This document shows, piece after piece, positions 61,603-64,000 of a stretch of 64,000 nt of DNA. The notes beneath the pieces are model-generated. The model made no database searches. It was not told where the DNA came from and saw only the letters and a list, made by a program, of their open reading frames with translations. The stretch lies in the NCBI RefSeq assembly GCF_040954835.1, contig NC_090703.1, forward strand, positions 16,567,444 through 16,631,443, given 5' to 3'. Source of the stretch: Lepisosteus oculatus (Eukaryota > Chordata > Actinopteri > Semionotiformes > Lepisosteidae). The position numbers and the translations under genes are program-made. How positions within the stretch are numbered: position 1 is the stretch's first letter; every line of letters begins with the position of its first letter.

Positions 61603-64000
61603 CTGCTACAATCCTCTAGTAAAAGCACAGGGAAAGGATTATAAGAGTCAACTATATTTGTAAAAAGTACATTTTTCCATCAAAACAGATGGCCATAAAA
61701 ACTAACATACTCAAGAGTGTGTCTACAGTACCCAAAAAAGTTTCCAGACATTATTTGTACATACAAGTGCCCTATTCTCGGCATTTCTTTACTTTGACTC
61801 TGCCTTTGATACATTAATATTGGACCATTTTGAATAAGTATTCTTGTTAAAACTTTTCTTAATATGTAAAGATGAGCAAATGACAAGATTAATATATTTA
61901 TTCTTATACCGACCTAAATTGGAATTGCCAATTCTATTAAGACATCGGTTTCTGGAAAAGGCTCCCTGCACCTGGTAAAGAGACAATGAGTGGCATGTCT
62001 CTCGCTGATGTCACAGCAGCTATGCAGGTGTCCAGCAAGTCACAGGAGTCTCATTGTGTAACGAGAGCCATGAGAGCCCCTGCTGACTAATCCTAACCTT
62101 ACCCTGATTTATTTCACCAATTGAATTAAGGTGAAAATGTAGAGAGTCTCTTATGAACTACTCTTAGAAAGAGTTCTGTGGCATCTTTGCCTTATCACTA
62201 TGCTGCACTGTTGGTTTGGAAGGACTGATCCAGAGCCAGGAGTGCCTACTAGAGGTTCACAGACAGCACCAACTGTATACAGCAGCAGTAACTTTGTTTT
62301 TCTCAGTTCCACATTCCAATATTCACTACGCTCACACCTTACTTTTGAGATCTGATAAGATCATGGTAGAAGGTAGAAACACTGCTGCATTACTTAAAGA
62401 AAAGGTAATTAAAAATAAATACAAATAAAAAATAAGTCTCACATTTAGAATGAGAAATTATGATGCTTGTATTTAAGACAACTGTTGCCTTCTTCTTTGG
62501 AACAATAGAATTTGTTTCGTTGTTGATTTAAAAGAATTGACTGAAAGACAAATTTTAAAGGAATGATTACTCTACCTTTGAGTAGTTTTTAAATTCTTCA
62601 GGCTTTTCTTTCTTCACACAGAAATTAGTTTCATTTATGAGGATCATAAGAGTGCAAGACGCACTGTAATTAGTTTCATTTTCTATAAAGGTGCTTGCTC
62701 ATTCACAACAACCCCTCCTTTATGTAGTATTATGTAGGATTGCTCAACTTAGGTAGATTTCACAAGCAATGGAGGAAAAAAGAACATGGCAAAACATCTT
62801 CTTGAAGCTGATAGACCAGTTTATCTGGAATTTCCTGACTCTATGATACTATATTGCATGTAAATCCATTTTAAAGTACTGCATGGTAATACATGTATAT
62901 CCATATGTGTATTTATAATATAATTAAGATGATTTCATATACATTTTAAATGTAATAATGACATTTAAATAATGACATACTGTAGGACTTTTGAAATATA
63001 AAATATGTATATTCACCAGTAGGGAGATTAAGATACTGGTTAAAATTGTCATTTGCCTGTCATTTTTATTTTTAACCAAAATAAAAAATATATGATACAT
63101 GAATATAAATAATTAATCTAATCACGGAAATGTAAATTCTGTGTCCTGGTGTTCTTTTGCTGATTGATTTACTATGCTCCAGTAGAAGGGAAAGACGATA
63201 CAGGCACAGGAACTTACTTTTTAATTTTTAGACTACAAAACAAAGCTAGATGAATGCATGTACTTTGGCAAAATATGTTAAAATTATTACTGATCTGCCC
63301 AAAACAGTGCCTTTGATAAATCAATAAAAGTTTTGTTTTTTAATTCACTACTGCCTATTGTGCATTATTTATTCTACTAAATGATATCAAATGTTTCATA
63401 ATATCTTCAGGGCATATACTGTAGCATCTACTTTCATTCTGATTTTTCCAAACAATACTGAAAGTGTTTTTGTATTTCACTCCATTTGAATTGAACGCTC
63501 TTTGTGTGTGCTGTCATCAATTAAGACTAGAGATATTTCAACTTTGACACTCAGTTGTCTACAAATCCACTTCTTACAACATACAGTATAACACTAATAA
63601 TTGTGCAGTGGGTGAATTATTTTCTGGAGTTACACGGTGTGTCCTACTTAAAAGTACTTAAAAGGTCTCATCTTATTTAACCAGTAAAGCAATTTCGTAT
63701 CTACCTGATCTTCTTTGTCAAGGGTAGGAAAACCTGATCCTAGTGAACCAGTGTTTGAGGTCTAGAGGTTTGAGGTCTGAGGTCTAAAAGGTTTTCTCCT
63801 TCAAACCACCAGCTCCTGAAGAGTTGGAAGAAGCTGGTAAATTGGGCCCATTAAGCCAGTAATCAACTGAATGAGTTTGATAACAGCTGGAATGAAAACC
63901 TACACTACAAACATACAGGCCCTCCGGGTCCAGGATAGACAATCTCGTACATACAGTAATGGCTGCTACACATCAGCCAGCCCTGGGCTACTCTTTAGCG
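61603..64000. other. Region upstream of the third TRIM gene
   Basis: AT-rich. Searched on the minus strand for a C-x2-C...CGHxFCxxC RING signature and none was found. No repeats or genes recognised; the promoter or further 5' exons of the TRIM-like gene may lie here or beyond the edge. Confidence 0.5.

Noticed and set aside
62000-62040. TGCTGTGACATC on the minus strand as a CCD motif of a Cys-rich repeat
   Set aside because: No other repeat cysteines are near, and it lies far outside the CRIM1-like gene, upstream of its start.

Overview
The window is vertebrate nuclear DNA, most likely from a ray-finned fish. Genes are split by GT-AG introns with phases typical of animals, the protein families (CRIM1, RING/B-box/B30.2 TRIM) are vertebrate, and the introns hold fish-type repeats: 5S-rRNA-derived SINEs, tRNA-derived SINEs, a Tc1-like transposase scrap, an LTR-like unit and a Penelope-like remnant. 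Introns of 2 to 17 kb suggest a larger genome than a compact teleost's, possibly a non-teleost ray-finned fish, but the species cannot be named from the sequence. The background is AT-rich and strongly enriched in the heptamer TACAGTA and its complement.

The left 39.7 kb is the 5' half of one minus-strand gene, a CRIM1 (cysteine-rich motor neuron 1) homologue. Seven coding exons were placed, all but the last junction in phase 1: signal peptide plus IGFBP-type domain, a short Cys-rich linker exon, one 81-residue Cys-rich repeat, two VWC (chordin-type) domains and the start of the antistasin-like array. The gene runs off the left edge, so the remaining antistasin repeats, the later VWC domains, the membrane helix and the tail are missing. 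Compared with human CRIM1 it has only one of the two Cys-rich repeats before the first VWC domain and has a divergent N-terminal domain, so it may be a paralogue. A frameshifted look-alike of exon 2 lies in intron 2.

At 42.9-61.6 kb sits a cluster of three TRIM-family genes. Two are complete and head the same way on the plus strand (RING, B-box 2, coiled coil, PRY-SPRY; 463 and 464 residues, six coding exons each with nearly identical exon lengths). The third is on the minus strand, converges on the second, and has B-box, coiled coil and PRY-SPRY exons but no RING exon found in the window. They probably arose by tandem duplication and inversion. The intact ones should be ubiquitin E3 ligases whose SPRY domain selects the target; the third would lack ligase activity if no RING exon exists.

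The rest is intron and intergenic sequence with decayed repeats. The most unusual non-coding structure is a pair of 68-bp inverted arms at 44.6-45.0 kb, inside the first TRIM gene, each carrying a hammerhead-ribozyme-like core.
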